Origin: Neocallimastix lanati (nom. inval.)
Lineage: Eukaryota; Neocallimastigomycota; Neocallimastigomycetes; Neocallimastigales; Neocallimastigaceae
Length of the DNA: 47,500 nucleotides
Assembly (NCBI GenBank): GCA_016946835.1
Contig: JACVTC010000120.1
Span: 135,001 to 182,500 of the forward strand
Direction of reading: 5' to 3'
How positions within the stretch are numbered: position 1 is the stretch's first letter; every line of letters starts with the position of its first letter. Shown piece after piece: positions 12,001-24,461 of this stretch. Below the pieces are notes generated by a model that made no database searches, was not told the origin of the DNA, and saw nothing but the letters and a program-made list of their open reading frames with translations. Both the position numbers and the translations under genes were made by a program.

Positions 12001-12119
12001 ATGTGAATACCATTGATGTTGGAGTACCGATTTTATGTATGCATGCCCCATTTGAACTTTCATCAAAGCTTGATAACTATAATGCCTACAGATGTTATAA
12101 TGTTTTCATGAGTGAATAA
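9016..12119 (+). CDS. M18-family aminopeptidase of bacterial type with organelle-type leader
   Basis: Proposed exons 9016-9154 and 10639-12119 give 539 residues (intron 9155-10638, GTAAGA..TAG, in frame). The main exon alone, from its first ATG at 10713, gives 468 residues, the usual size of bacterial M18 enzymes. M18 peptidases are binuclear-zinc aminopeptidases that remove N-terminal residues from peptides. Visible residues (numbering from 10713): H111 and D113 in ICASHIDSPRLD, D271/D272 in GAYGQDDKV, catalytic/metal E302-E303 in LADKEEIGSEG, D351 in VAVDPTFSD and H444 in LCMHAPFELSSK. The KTHYYGG stretch matches bacterial M18 proteins better than eukaryotic DNPEP/Ape1 (recalled similarity). 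The exon is visibly richer in G and C than the rest of the window. The extra 71 N-terminal residues have few acidic residues, carry Lys, Ser, Asn and Leu, and end in LTPQRF before the Met, resembling an Arg-2 mitochondrial or hydrogenosomal presequence. Organelle targeting is inferred. The catalytic part is certain; the first exon is likely. Confidence 0.93.
9155..10638 (+). other. Long intron of the M18 gene
   Basis: Donor GTAAGA at 9155 and acceptor TAG at 10636-10638, with a branch-like TACTAAT just before the acceptor. At 1484 bases it is by far the longest intron proposed here (others run from about 90 to about 800). It contains poly-A and AT runs and no recognisable gene. It separates the leader exon from the catalytic exon. 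Confidence 0.65.
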
Positions 12120-13042
12120 AAAAGAGTTGAAATAAAATAAGTTGAAATGAAATAAATTGAATTAAAAGAAAAATGAAAAAAAATAAAAATAAATAAAAAA
12201 ATAAAAAAATAAAAAAATAAAAAAATAACATAAAATAAAAATAAAAAAATAAAAAAATTAAAATTAAAATTAAAATTTATGTAAAAATTAAAATATATAT
12301 ATTAATTATAATTTATAATAAATAAATCCATAAATAAAAATACAAATAAAAAAAAATAATAATAATAATAATTAAAAAAAAAAAAAAAAATAATAATAAT
12401 AATTAAAAAAAATTATAATAATAATTAAAAAAAAATAATAATAATTAAAAAAATAATAATAATATTAATATTAATAATAGTAATAATAATAATAGTATAT
12501 TTATATTTATTTTTCATTTTCGTCATTATAAAAAAAAAAAAAAAAAAAATTTTTTTTTTTATTTTTTTTGATATCTCTTAATATCTCACTGGTAGTATTA
12601 TTATTATTATTATTTAGTATGATTTGTAAGAAGTAGAGGTGAAGAAGAAGAAAATAAGGATTTATCCCTTAGTCGTGTTTAGAAGAACTTTTTTTTTTTT
12701 TTTTTAATTTTGTTTCTTTGTTATAATGGGTTGACCAATGACTTTTTTTCTTTTTATATATATATATATGATATGATATTATATTTGTATCTATAACTTT
12801 TAATACCATAATTTTAAATACATTAAAAAGTAAAAGTATATATATATATATATCTCAATTGTTGTCTTCCCATTACCACTAGTCATTACCATCAGCCATA
12901 CTGATTACAGTAGATTATGTTCATTTTTTTTTTTTTTTTTTTTTAAAAAAAAAATTAGTAATCCTTGATTGGAACATTGATTTTCTTTTTTTAAATGCTA
13001 TCCCTTTTTTTTTTTTTTTTTCCAGTAATTTTTTCGTATGAA

Positions 13043-13073
<31 letters not shown>

Positions 13074-13201
13074 ATTATAATTTCTAAATTATTGACCCAA
13101 TATCAATATCAAATAAGAAATGAAAAGACTATTATTACAGATAGGAATAATATTAGAATCCAGTACAGATTTTCTGATAGTAGTTAAGTAATGAAAATTT
13201 A

Positions 13202-13256
<55 letters not shown>

Positions 13257-13459
13257 TGTTTTTGAAAGAGGGAGATGAAATAAATCAGAAATAGTCCTCG
13301 TCGTCGTCGTCATTGTAGTGGTCGTAGAAATTTTAGTAAGATCGAAGCAGCGATTGCTATTGTTAGTATTGTTTTTCTATGGATTTTCAAATTTTTTTTT
13401 TTTGTTTTTTGTTTTTTGTTTTATTTTTTATTAAAATATAATTTCATTGATATATACAT

Positions 13460-13496
<37 letters not shown>

Positions 13497-13967
13497 TCAA
13501 TATATAAATTGTTTTTAGTTTCATTTATATTTATTTTTATTTATTATTTTTATTTATTTTTATTTATTTTTATTTATTTTTATTTTTATTTTATTTTATT
13601 TACTATTTATTTTATTTTATTTTATTTTACTTTATTTTATTTTATTCTAATTTTTATTTTTGTTATATATGCATTTTTATATTATACATAAACTTTTTTT
13701 TGTTTTTTTTATTTATATATATATTTATTTATTTATTTAAATATTAAATTGATACTTGTAATTTTACATATACATATATGTACTTTTTTTTTTTCTTTCT
13801 TTTTTTCTTTTTTTTTTTTTTATTTTTATACTAAAACTTAAAAAAACTATATATATATATATATATAATATATATATTAAAAAAAAAAGTTAGGTTGATA
13901 ATTTTGAAGGCAAAAAAAAATATAATATAAAAAATTTTTTTATAAAGTATAAAAAATAAAAAATAAA

Positions 13968-14010
<43 letters not shown>

Positions 14011-14096
14011 ACAATAGAATAGATTCATATCAATAAATAATTAAATATTAAATAAATTGTTTTTGAATAAAATAAAATAAAATTAAATGTTTTCTC

Positions 14097-14130
<34 letters not shown>

Positions 14131-15016
14131 ATTATTATTATTATTATAATAATAATTGTTAATCATTTATATATAATATTTTGTATATATATTTTGTATA
14201 TAACTAAAATTTAATAAACCTTTTTTTTTTTTTTTGTTGTTGTTTTAATATTTAAAATATTTTTTATTTAATGAAACAAATTTTTAGATTTTTTTTTTTT
14301 TTAAAGAAAATAAAAAATTAATAAAAGAAAAAAAAAAAAAAAAAAAATATAAAATAAAAAAAAAAGATAAAAGATAAAAGATAAAAAAGATTATATTTAA
14401 AATCAATATAAATATATATATATATATTATCTTTTTCTTTTTCTTTTTCTATTTTCTTTTCTTTTCTTTTTTTTTTTAAAAAAAAAAAATAATAATAAAA
14501 ATAATGAATAATGATAAAAAAATATAAAAAATATATATATAATTAATGTATTAAAAAAAAAAAAAAAATATTATTCTCTTAATTTGCTATAAAAAAATTA
14601 ATACTTTAAATAAAAAAAAAAACTACTATCGAAAAACCTCTTTGAATACCCTTTTTCTATATACCTATACAATAATTATTTTTTCTTAAATTCATGAATA
14701 ACAGATATATTTATTTTCCGTGATGGTGATAGTGACAGTAATTATGGTTGTAAATATTTTGTTCTCATATTTATTATATTATTATTTTGTTAATGATTTT
14801 CTGACTATTATTAAAAAAAAAATAATAAAATAAAATAAAATAAAATAACTAATAATTATTATACCTAAATATAGATATAGATATTAAATTATATTATAAA
14901 ACGTTTAAAAATTTTTTTTTTTTACCATTTATTATTACTAATATTATTATTTAATTTTAATATTATTATTTTATCTTATTTTATTTTATTTTATCTTATA
15001 ATAACTTTTTATGATT
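12120..15016. other. Intergenic region between two convergent genes
   Basis: It lies between the 3' ends of the M18 gene (plus) and the coiled-coil gene (minus). It is mostly poly-A/T, (AAT)n and AT repeats, including a 40-base A run at about 13969-14008. Islands of ordinary complexity occur at 12590-12690, 12860-12980 and 13080-13390. The last contains a minus-strand Thr-rich frame (13089 to about 13375) interrupted by Asn and Ile runs. No product could be recognised. Both genes' polyadenylation sites should lie here, but canonical signals cannot be told from background. Confidence 0.5.
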
Positions 15017-18000
15017 TTATAATTTTTTAGTTCTAATGGATCGTGATAATGCTTTAATATTTTGACTTGAGGAAGATGTTGATGGTGTTGCAGATGTATT
15101 TGAAGTTGTACCTGGATCAGAAGTGGTAAATGAATCATCTGAAAAGCTAGATGGACTTCTTCGATGGGTATAACTTCTTCCTCTTTGATAAGCAGATTCA
15201 TTACCATATTCCATATTATTAATATCATAATTAATATTTGAACCATAGCCTACAAACCCATTCAAAAATCTTAACCAACTATCAATTAAGACTTGAAGTA
15301 TAGCACTTCCAGAACTAGAATAATGATTTAATGTATTACGATATTGATCTAACATAACTTGATTATTCATAATTGTATTGGAGGCAAGTATGGAAGATCC
15401 ATTAACCGAAGATGAAAATATTCCATTATGATTACCTGATGAATCTTCCATCATTTGACTTTGTTTTTCTTTTAAAAGACTAAAGAGGTCACCTCCTGAA
15501 TAATTTCCATTATCATCCTTAGTTTCATTCATATTTGGATTTGTGAAAGTTACAGAAGCAGAAGCAGAAGCAGCTGAGGCTTCAGCTTCTTCCTTTGTAA
15601 TAATGTCACTATCGAAAAGGGTAGTATCATTATAATTAATAGTGTTAGTAGGGGTATCATTTTTGTCTTCTTTATACATTAAAGATAAATCCATTTTATG
15701 AGATAATAATTTTTTGGATGTACCAAATAAGGGTTTGTTCTTTAATGAAACTGTAGATTTTGGCATATCAATATTTGTGGTGGATTTACCCTTGGATTTA
15801 GACTTATTTTTAGATTTTGTTTTAGGAGATTCAAAAGAATCTTTACTGGTTGAGGAAGGTGTTACATTGTTTTTATTGCTACTGGAAACTCCTTCTTTGA
15901 TTGCATTATTTAAATTTATATTTGCAATTAAAGGAGTAATTGGTGAAGCCATATGAAAATTCTTTATTAAATTATTGAATTCTTTATTAGTAGTTGAATT
16001 TATTGGTATCATAGCATTAGAAATAATAGAAGCATTCATTGGATTTGGCATAAAAAATTTAGTAGTATTTGAAAATGAACTGGCGTTGTTCTTAGTAGTA
16101 TCTTGACTATTATCATTATCATTTGTACTAATATCATTACCATTTACATCTTTATCATTAATTTCTTGAATAAAAATAGAAGAGGAATAATTATTATTTA
16201 TTGTACCATTTTTTTTATTCTTTCTATTTTTACTATTACTACTATAGTTGGAATCAGTAATTAAATGAGTACTTTGGAACTTTGAAAGTTCAAATGCTCT
16301 AAAGATGGTATCAAAAGATATTTTACGAATATGTTCCTTAAATAATGGATTTTGTAACAAATTACTTTGTTTTTGACTTAGACTTTCTGAAACAAAACGA
16401 TTCTTACCATTCGCTTTTGTATTAATATTAGTACTGGTATTAGCGGCTACATTATTTGGATTTAAAGTTTGATCCTTTTCAATCATACTACTTAATTTTT
16501 TATAATCAAATAATGGTATATTAGAATGTTTAATTAAAGCCAAAGTTTTTGGATTAGATACACTTAAATAAGTTGATCTAGTTCTTGAAAATGATGTATT
16601 ACTATTATTATTACTATTATTATTATTATTATAATTATTATTATTATTATTATTATTTAAAATTGAACAATTTGATTGATTATTGTCAATACTGGTATCA
16701 TCAATCATGGTGTCATTTTTATCTATAATATAGGAAATATCATCTGGTTCAATTGATGAAATAGTAAGATCTAAATCGTTATCAATTTCAATTTTACTAT
16801 CATCTTTATCATCAGAAATATCTAATTTATTCAAAATATTTTCATTTTCTTTAATGAGATTATCTTTATCTTTTCCGCTGTTATGAGCTTTATTTTCTAA
16901 TGAATTACTGTTGTTTTGAATTTCCTCCGAATTCTTAAATTCATTTTCAATAGTATTTATCAATACTTCATAACTGTTGACATCATTTTTAAGAATTTGT
17001 GGTTTAATAAGTTTTTCAATATTATTATTACCAGCAAAGGATTGATTGGCCTTATCAATCAAGGTGAGAGCTTCATCATTACTAGAACTGGATTGTTTCC
17101 TTCCTATTAAAGAATATGATGATTGATATTGATGATGATAAGGTTGACGTTTTCTAGATAAAAGTTTATTTCTACTACTAATTACACCTTCTGAACTTGA
17201 ACGAACAAGAGTACCATCGTTATAAATGTCACTTTCCTTATCATTATCTCTTTTATCATACCAATCTGTACTTTCCAATTCAGTATATAAACTCTTTTTA
17301 CCTAAACCATTCGAACTTATAGTAAGATCTGGATCAGAACTCTGTATACTCTGAGAAGTATTATTAGTACTACTGTTGATATTACGTTTAGCCGTGATTA
17401 CAATAGTATCTGGATCATACATACTTTCTATATCACTTGATTGAACAGATAATTTTCTTTGATATGAAGTATTAGATTTTTGATTACCTTCTATTGAATA
17501 TGGATTTTCCATTACATATTTTTCACTATATTTAATATCTGGTGTATTTATAGATGACATTGATAAATTATATAGTTGAAAATCTAAATTTTGAATTTGC
17601 ATTCTTTGTTGTTCAATGGTTTGATTTAATTCTTGAATATGATGAGCTTGTGTATCATGTAAATGTTTATAGTAAAGATAATCTTGCAACTTTTTATCTA
17701 ATGATTTACACTTATTTTGATACTCCAATTTTTCAACCATTACATTTTCAATATTTTTTTCCAGTTCTTCTTTTGTACTTTCCATTTTCTTAAGAGAGGC
17801 ATCTAAACGATTAACTTTACCTAATAAATCTTTTATATATTCTTGATCAATCGTCTCAATTCGATCTAATTCAGTTGCTTGTCTTTGATTTTCTTTTTTC
17901 AATGTTTTCTTTTCCATTTCTAATTTCTTAGCTTTTATCATTAATGACTCTAATTCTTGTTTTAAATCATATACTTCACCGTCTTTTATTAATAAAAGTT

Positions 18001-19040
18001 TACTATTCTGAATTTGAATATCTTTTACTTCCTCTTTTTTCTTCTCTAATAGATGCTTTAACTCTTCATTATGACGTTCTAAAGCACTTAGAGAATTTTC
18101 TAAATTTTTAATTTTTTCAAGATATTGATCTTTCAATGAGTTACTGATATCCTCTATATCACTCTCTGATAACTCATTTGCTTTTGCTTGTAATGATGGA
18201 GAGGAATTTGCAGTTCCATCTAACCTTATCGAAGGTGGTAAGGATAAATTCCTAGCTCCCCTTCTTGATCTAGGTGGCGTTGGTGAATTATTTCTTGAAC
18301 GCATCGCTCTATATCTAGGTGAAAGAGGACTTGAACTAGATTGTACAGGTGATGAACGACCTGAATGTACAGTAGTTAATTGTTCATAACGTTGAAGTTT
18401 ATTTTGTACATCTTGATTTTGTATAAATAACTCTTCATAAGCCTTTTTCAGTACCGTATTAGCTTCTAATAATTGTTGACCAATTTCAGCTGCCAATGAT
18501 AAATCTAATAAAAAATAATTAAGTTTATGTAATTTAAAATAAGTAATTCTATATCCAAATACGAAAATATATTAATTGTTTTTAAAAAAAAATGAAATAT
18601 AATAAAATATAATAATATTATAATATAAAATAACATAATATATAATAAAATAAAAACAAAACTAATAATATTAAAATAAAATAAAAATTAAATTAAAACA
18701 AAAAAAAAACTAATAATATTAAAATAAAATAAAAATTAAAATAAAATAAAATAAAAACTAAATTAAAAAAAAATAAATTTTTTTAGTTTCTTTTAAAAAT
18801 TAAATGTACAGATTATATTTTAAATTTATATAATCTTTATAATCTTTCATGTTATATAAAATTTTTTTCTTTTTTTTTACCTCTTTCCTTATCTCGTAAA
18901 ACAGTTTTAATTTCATCTAAATGATGATTAAGATCATTTTTTGAATATATTTTTTTATCATTATCATCTCCAGATTTCAAAGAATTAGTTTTTTCTTTGG
19001 ATTCTGATAAATTTTCTCTTGAACTTGTCATTTTCATCAT
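15017..19040 (-). CDS. CC1-box coiled-coil protein, candidate dynein activating adaptor (BICD/BICDR/HAP1-like)
   Basis: Minus-strand exons 18881-19040 and 15017-18504 (intron 18505-18880, GTAAAA..TAG) give 1215 residues. The join makes the split codon GAT, so the sequence runs TVLRDKERDLSLAAEIGQQLL. This is the CC1-box of dynein adaptors: an RDKERDL lead-in and AAxxG (A58, A59, G62), which binds the dynein light intermediate chain in BICD, BICDR, Spindly, HAP1 and TRAK (known for the family). Heptad-rich helices cover roughly residues 40-95 and 165-365 (for example KNLENSLSALERHNEELKHL). A Spindly-motif-like SLYTELE lies at about 458-464. The rest, about 370-1215, is Ser/Asn-rich and probably disordered, with a poly-Asn tract near residue 680. 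It likely links a cargo to dynein-dynactin; the cargo is unknown. The long second exon has no ATG near its 5' end, which supports the upstream exon. Further 5' exons cannot be excluded. Function is inferred from the motif. Confidence 0.85.
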
Positions 19041-20547
19041 TCTCCTTATAATATTGTTTTTATCTTTGAAATGAATTTATTTTATATTAATTTTATAAAT
19101 CTTTTTTTTCTTTTATTTTTACAAATTAAAACGATTTACTATTTATAATATTATGTCAATTTTTTATTATCTTATTTTTTCTTTTATCTTTAAATAAGCT
19201 TGAAATTCTATTATGAATAAATGATAAATAAATTTATGAAACATAAATAAAAAATTTATAAAAGCAAGCTTATATTTAAATTTCTTGATTATTTTTCTTA
19301 TTTTGTTAAATAATACACAATTACTTTACTAATAGTAATTTAAAATGTATTACTTTTATTTTTTTTTTCTTCTCTTTCTTCTTTTTTTTAGATTAATATT
19401 AAATTTATGAAATTATTTATTACTTTATTTTTAAATTTCAAATTATAATATTTAAGGTAATATATAATTTATATAAATTTTAAAACTTAGAGTAATATAT
19501 AAATCTCAGTCAAAAAAAATAATAATAAAAGAAAGAAAGAAATTGAAAAAAAAAGAATTCACTTTAATTTCTAATTTAAAATATATTTACAATTACTTTT
19601 TTGAAAAGTAATCTAATATAAATTAATAGAAAATTATTAATTAATTTGAATATGATTATTTTTTACTAAATCAATTAATAATATTTATATTCAAGATAAG
19701 ATATGAAGAATATACTATATATATATTCTTATTATTTAAAAATACTATGTATTTTTTTTGTTAATTTAGATTGTATCTGATTGTTGATTTTAATACTACA
19801 GATTAATATATGCTTTTAGTTTTATAATATCACTAATATTTATATATTTAATTTTTAAATGAATATTTTTAAAAATATTAGTTTAAAATTAATTTATTAT
19901 TTTGTTGATTTTTCGCTTTTTTTTAAAAAAAAAAAAAAAAAATGATAAAGTTTTAGTATTTTTATTTTTATTATCTTTTTTTTTTTTCTTTTTTTTTTTA
20001 CTTCTTGAATATTTGAATATATTGTATGATATTACTGAGGAAAAAAAATATTCTTTATAAAGTTAAATAGATAAATAGATAAATAAATTAATTGAAAAGT
20101 TATAATATTATTATTATTTAATTATAATATATTATATAATTATTTTCACGATTATATTTAATTTTTATTTTATTTTTATTTCTTTACTTATCACACGCTA
20201 TTTTTGGATTTTTTCTATTCAAAAATTATATATTTTGCCCTTTTTTTTCCACTGGATTTTTAATCTTCCCTTTTCTTCTTTACGTTAGAAGAAAAAAAAT
20301 AAATTTTTATTTTTTTATTTTTTTTCTTCTTAGCTCCTTTTTTTTTTTTTCTAATTCTCTTTTCTTAATATCAAAAAAAAAAGTCTACAATCTTTATTTC
20401 CTAAATAAACAAAATTCTACTTTGTAGAATCTACATAAATAATATTAGAAAATATAAAGTAAAAAGATTCAAAATTTTTAATCTTCAAAATATAAATATT
20501 AAAAAAAATATTAAGAAAAGAGAAAAATACGATATATATAAAATATT

Positions 20548-20580
<33 letters not shown>

Positions 20581-20759
20581 TTTTTTATTTATTTATTAAT
20601 ATGAATATGACCAATTTCTAATTTATTAAAATAAATAGAAAATATATTATTATTATATTCGTCATATATTATATAATTTAAATATTATACTATTTTAATT
20701 TATTTATCTATTTAATTATCTATATATTTATTTATTATTTAATATTATTTAATTAATTT

Positions 20760-20853
20760 ATTTGTCTATTTATTAATTAATTAATTATTTATTTATTTAT
20801 TATTTATTTATTTATTCATTAATTAATTATTATTATTTATTTATTTATTATTC

Positions 20854-20902
<49 letters not shown>

Positions 20903-20905
20903 TTA
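20760..20905. repeat. (TTAT)n/(TTAA)n microsatellite
   Basis: Degenerate then perfect TTAT tetranucleotide repeat, most regular at 20850-20905. No associated gene. Confidence 0.85.
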
Positions 20906-21289
20906 TTTATTTCTATTCTATTAATTTTTTTTTCTTTCAAAAAGAAAATGCATTTAGAACTTAAATTCATATAATAATATTCAAATATAATAAATCATAT
21001 ATAATGTCTAGTATATAATATATTAGAATATAAAAACAATATATTACTTATATACTAAATTAAATAAAAAAATAAACTAACAATTAAATAAAAATAAATA
21101 AATAAATAAATACTAATAATTGCTTTTTTTATTAATAAATTCGTGATTACTAAAAGGATTATTAATAAAATAATAATAATTAAGATTATCAATAGCGAAA
21201 CTAATTATAATATTCATCATAATAATTATCACATTATGATAAATACTAATAAATATTAAGATTATTATTAATATTTATAATAAATATAA

Positions 21290-21425
21290 ATATACGAATA
21301 TTATTAATAATTATAATAAATATACCATTAGTATTAATATTTATAATAAATATACGAATATTATTAATAATTATAATAAATATACGATTAGTATTAATAA
21401 TTATAATAAATATATTATTATTAAT
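21290..21425. repeat. 60-base tandem repeat
   Basis: Bases 21301-21360 and 21361-21420 are near-identical 60-base rows (TTATTAATAATTATAATAAA starts each). The preceding row from about 21270 is partly similar. Each 60-mer looks like two diverged 30-mers. Confidence 0.85.
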
Positions 21426-21726
21426 AATTATTAGATATTACGTAGTCTGTATAGATATAACTAATAATTTATTCATAGTTAAACAAAACTATCAATATAA
21501 GTAGATAGACAGCCCTATTAATTTAATCAAATTGAATGAAATAGAGATACAAAAAAAATAAAAAAAATAAAATAAATAAAAAATTAAACTTGAATAATAA
21601 ATAACTATGAATATCTTAGATTGTTAATTAGTAATCATTAGTTATAATGTACAAAAAGTGTGAGGTTATCCTCATATTTCTAAAACATTTGAAATTATAA
21701 TCATTATTATACAATTATAATACTAT

Positions 21727-21729
21727 AAC

Positions 21730-21773
<44 letters not shown>

Positions 21774-21779
21774 TTATTA

Positions 21780-21810
<31 letters not shown>
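21727..21810. repeat. (TTA)n microsatellite
   Basis: About 25 TTA units interrupted by short TATT segments, in intergenic DNA. Confidence 0.9.
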
Positions 21811-21811
<1 letters not shown>

Positions 21812-24043
21812 ATCATATTATTTTTATTATTTTTTATTATTAAATTAATTATTTTAATATTTAGTATCTTTATCTTTGATTTCTATCATCTGGGAATATA
21901 ATTAATAATATAGATGGCATAAGTAATAATAATAATGATTAGTTATTACTTATTAGATTGGTATACGTTGTTGTTGCAATGGATAACCAATAGAGATGGC
22001 ATAAATCAAGCACCACAATAACAAAAAAAAAAAAAAGTGCCTTAACGCTGCCTACCAGAAAAAGAAAAAAATAAAAAAAATTTTTTTATTTTATTCTATT
22101 CTATTTACTTTTCATTATATATTGTAATGTAGTGTAATATATATATTATTTTTTTACATATAAAAATTTTTATTTTTAATTTATTTGGCTATTTCTAATT
22201 TTTTGGATAAAAAAACCAATAAAATAATATATTTAATAAATAACTTTAGTGTAGTATTAGTATATATATTATATATTATTTAATTCTTATGTACTATTCA
22301 TTATATATTTATTATATAACAGCTTAAATTAAAATTTTCAATTTAAATTTAATATAAATTATTGTAAAAGAATTTATTTATTACTTTATATTATAATATA
22401 TTAGTAATATATTAGAAAAGTTCTATTTTCTTTCAATCGATTAAATAACTGCAAAAAAAAAATAAATTAATAATTGTACTCTTTTTTATGGTTCAATATA
22501 ATATTTATATATAATTTTATATATAAAGAATTTGAATATATTATTTTGTTACACAAAGTGAAAATAGTTTAAAAAATATATATAAATTAATCCATATTAA
22601 ATTCTTCATTTATTATCAATTTATTATTAATATATGTAATTTAATATAAAAATAGGATTTAATTTAATTCGGAAGGATATAATAATTTTCGCTTAACAAA
22701 AAAAATTTAATAAAAATTAAAAAATAGTATATATAATATATTTGTAATATATTGATTTTTTATATTTCAATAGAAATTAATATATTATGAAATCTAATAA
22801 ACTATTAAAATTCATTATAATCCTAACCTTCCATATTCAATATTTATATTTTAATATTTTATATTTTATATTTAAATTTTTTATAGTATAATTAAATTCT
22901 CATTATTGATTAATAATTAATAATATTTAATACTAATTAATAAGAATTAACAATTATATTTAATTATAATTAATAATGAATAATTATCATTATATTTAAT
23001 AATTATAATATATGATTATGATATTTAATGAAGGTTAATGAGGGTTGTTATTCAGCATTTATATATTTGTATATAGGGATTCTACACACCTTCCTTTTTA
23101 ATATATATTTATTTTTTCATGTTAAATTTAATAAAGATGGAGTGGAAATCACTCAAAGGCATATATAAAGTTTGTATTATTATGGCTTTATTATAGTTAT
23201 TAATAAAAGTTTTATTGCTTTATTTTTATTTATTTGGTAACGACAAGCATTTACTGTTATATCAGTGTACCTTATTTGAAGTTTTAATTATAAATTAATA
23301 CTTTTATTTTAAAAAAAAAAAAAAAATGTACTTTTATTAAAATAAAGAAAATTATTTATATTTATATATTTAACCATTATATTTAACTATTATATATTTT
23401 CATTTAATAAATAAAAATAAAAAAAAAAAAAAAAAAGTTATATCTAATTTATTATTTTTATTTATGAAGTAATATTAAGTTACTTCATATAATATAATAT
23501 ATACTTTTGTGCGTTATTGCTTCTAAATTAGCTTGACCCCGAGCTTTGTTTAATGAGTGTATTATTACTTCTCCCTTTCTTACTATTGCATCCATTATCA
23601 ATTATCTATCTATTTTGTCAAGCTTTTATAAATAATGAAAATATACAACCTTTTTTGAAAACCAAAAATTTTATAAAATATAAATATAATTATAATAATA
23701 ATAATGATAAGAAGAAAAAGAAAAAGAAGACCAAAAGTCAACAATAAATGGAGTTATTATTTAATAAATTATTTTTTTAAAATATATAAATAAATAAAAA
23801 AAATTTTTTTTTTTAGCATAAATCTTGGATAAGAAATTAATAAGGAAAAATTAATTATTATTTTTTTTTTCTATAAAAATCTATATTAAAAGGTGTTATG
23901 TCATACTCTAAAAAAAAAAAAAAAAAAGTCATCTTTATTTATTTAATATTAGCAATCTTTTTTAAACTATTTATATATAAAAATACATAAAAAATACATA
24001 ATTATTATATATTTAATATGAAAATGGATTATCTTTTTTTTTA

Positions 24044-24167
24044 ATAATAAATAATAAATAATTGAATAATAAATAATAAATAATAAATAATAAATAATAA
24101 ATAATAAATAATAAATAATAAATAATAAATAATAAATAATAAATAATAAATAATAAATAATAAATAA
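24044..24167. repeat. 7-base tandem repeat (AATAAAT)n
   Basis: About 17 nearly perfect units of AATAAAT. On the minus strand this gives a long Ile/Leu/Tyr-only frame. That frame is a by-product of the repeat, although its start lies in the GC-richer island at 24280-24373. Confidence 0.92.
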
Positions 24168-24284
24168 TTAATAGTAATAGTAATAATAAATAATAATAGT
24201 AATAATAGTAATAATAAATAGTAATAATAAATAAATAAATGGGTAATAATGATAATAAATATTAATAATAATAAATCTGATTTG

Positions 24285-24461
24285 ATCTTGCCCTTTAACC
24301 ATTTTCCGTTTTCCTCACAAGAGGTTTTTACGAATATGGTGGTTAGGATTAAAGATAAGTATTTCCCTTTCATATATATATAATATATATTTATATATAA
24401 GATACTGTCCTAACTGTAGGACTGAGAGGGTTGTGCAAGTACTATCATTCAATATATTTAC
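24285..24461. other. GC-richer island flanking dispersed repeat copy B
   Basis: A short block of ordinary complexity (24285-24373, then 24400-24461) lies directly left of copy B. It includes GGTTAGGATTA, which also occurs in the 5840-6420 island (GGGTTAGGATTA). It may be the left part of a larger element to which copy B belongs. No protein was recognised. A minus-strand frame starting at 24373 gives MKGKYLSLILTTIFVKTSCE before entering the 7-base repeat. Confidence 0.35.

Larger units (their letters stand above)
19041..24284. other. Large gene-poor AT-rich region
   Basis: It lies 5' of the coiled-coil gene and should contain its promoter near 19041-19300. The rest is poly-A/T, (TTAT)n at 20760-20905, a 60-base tandem repeat at about 21290-21425, (TTA)n at 21727-21810 and a 7-base repeat at 24044-24167. 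Slightly richer islands occur at 21955-22065, 23035-23280 and 23510-23650. The last holds a 64-codon frame (23553-23747) with a hydrophobic start and a Lys-rich end, with no recognisable family. No gene could be supported. Confidence 0.5.

Noticed and set aside
11183-12013. Minus-strand frames across the M18 exon
   Set aside because: They are antisense shadows of a conserved enzyme.
14720-14804. C/D snoRNA-like boxes (GTGATGG and CTGA)
   Set aside because: The C box is imperfect and no closing stem or guide region could be seen.
23553-23747. Plus-strand 64-codon frame with hydrophobic start
   Set aside because: It ends in Asn/Lys runs and has no family, splice partner or conserved motif that can be seen.
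24041-24373. Minus-strand 110-codon frame with a signal-peptide-like start
   Set aside because: Two thirds of it is the 7-base repeat; the first 40 residues lie in an element-flanking island and match no family.
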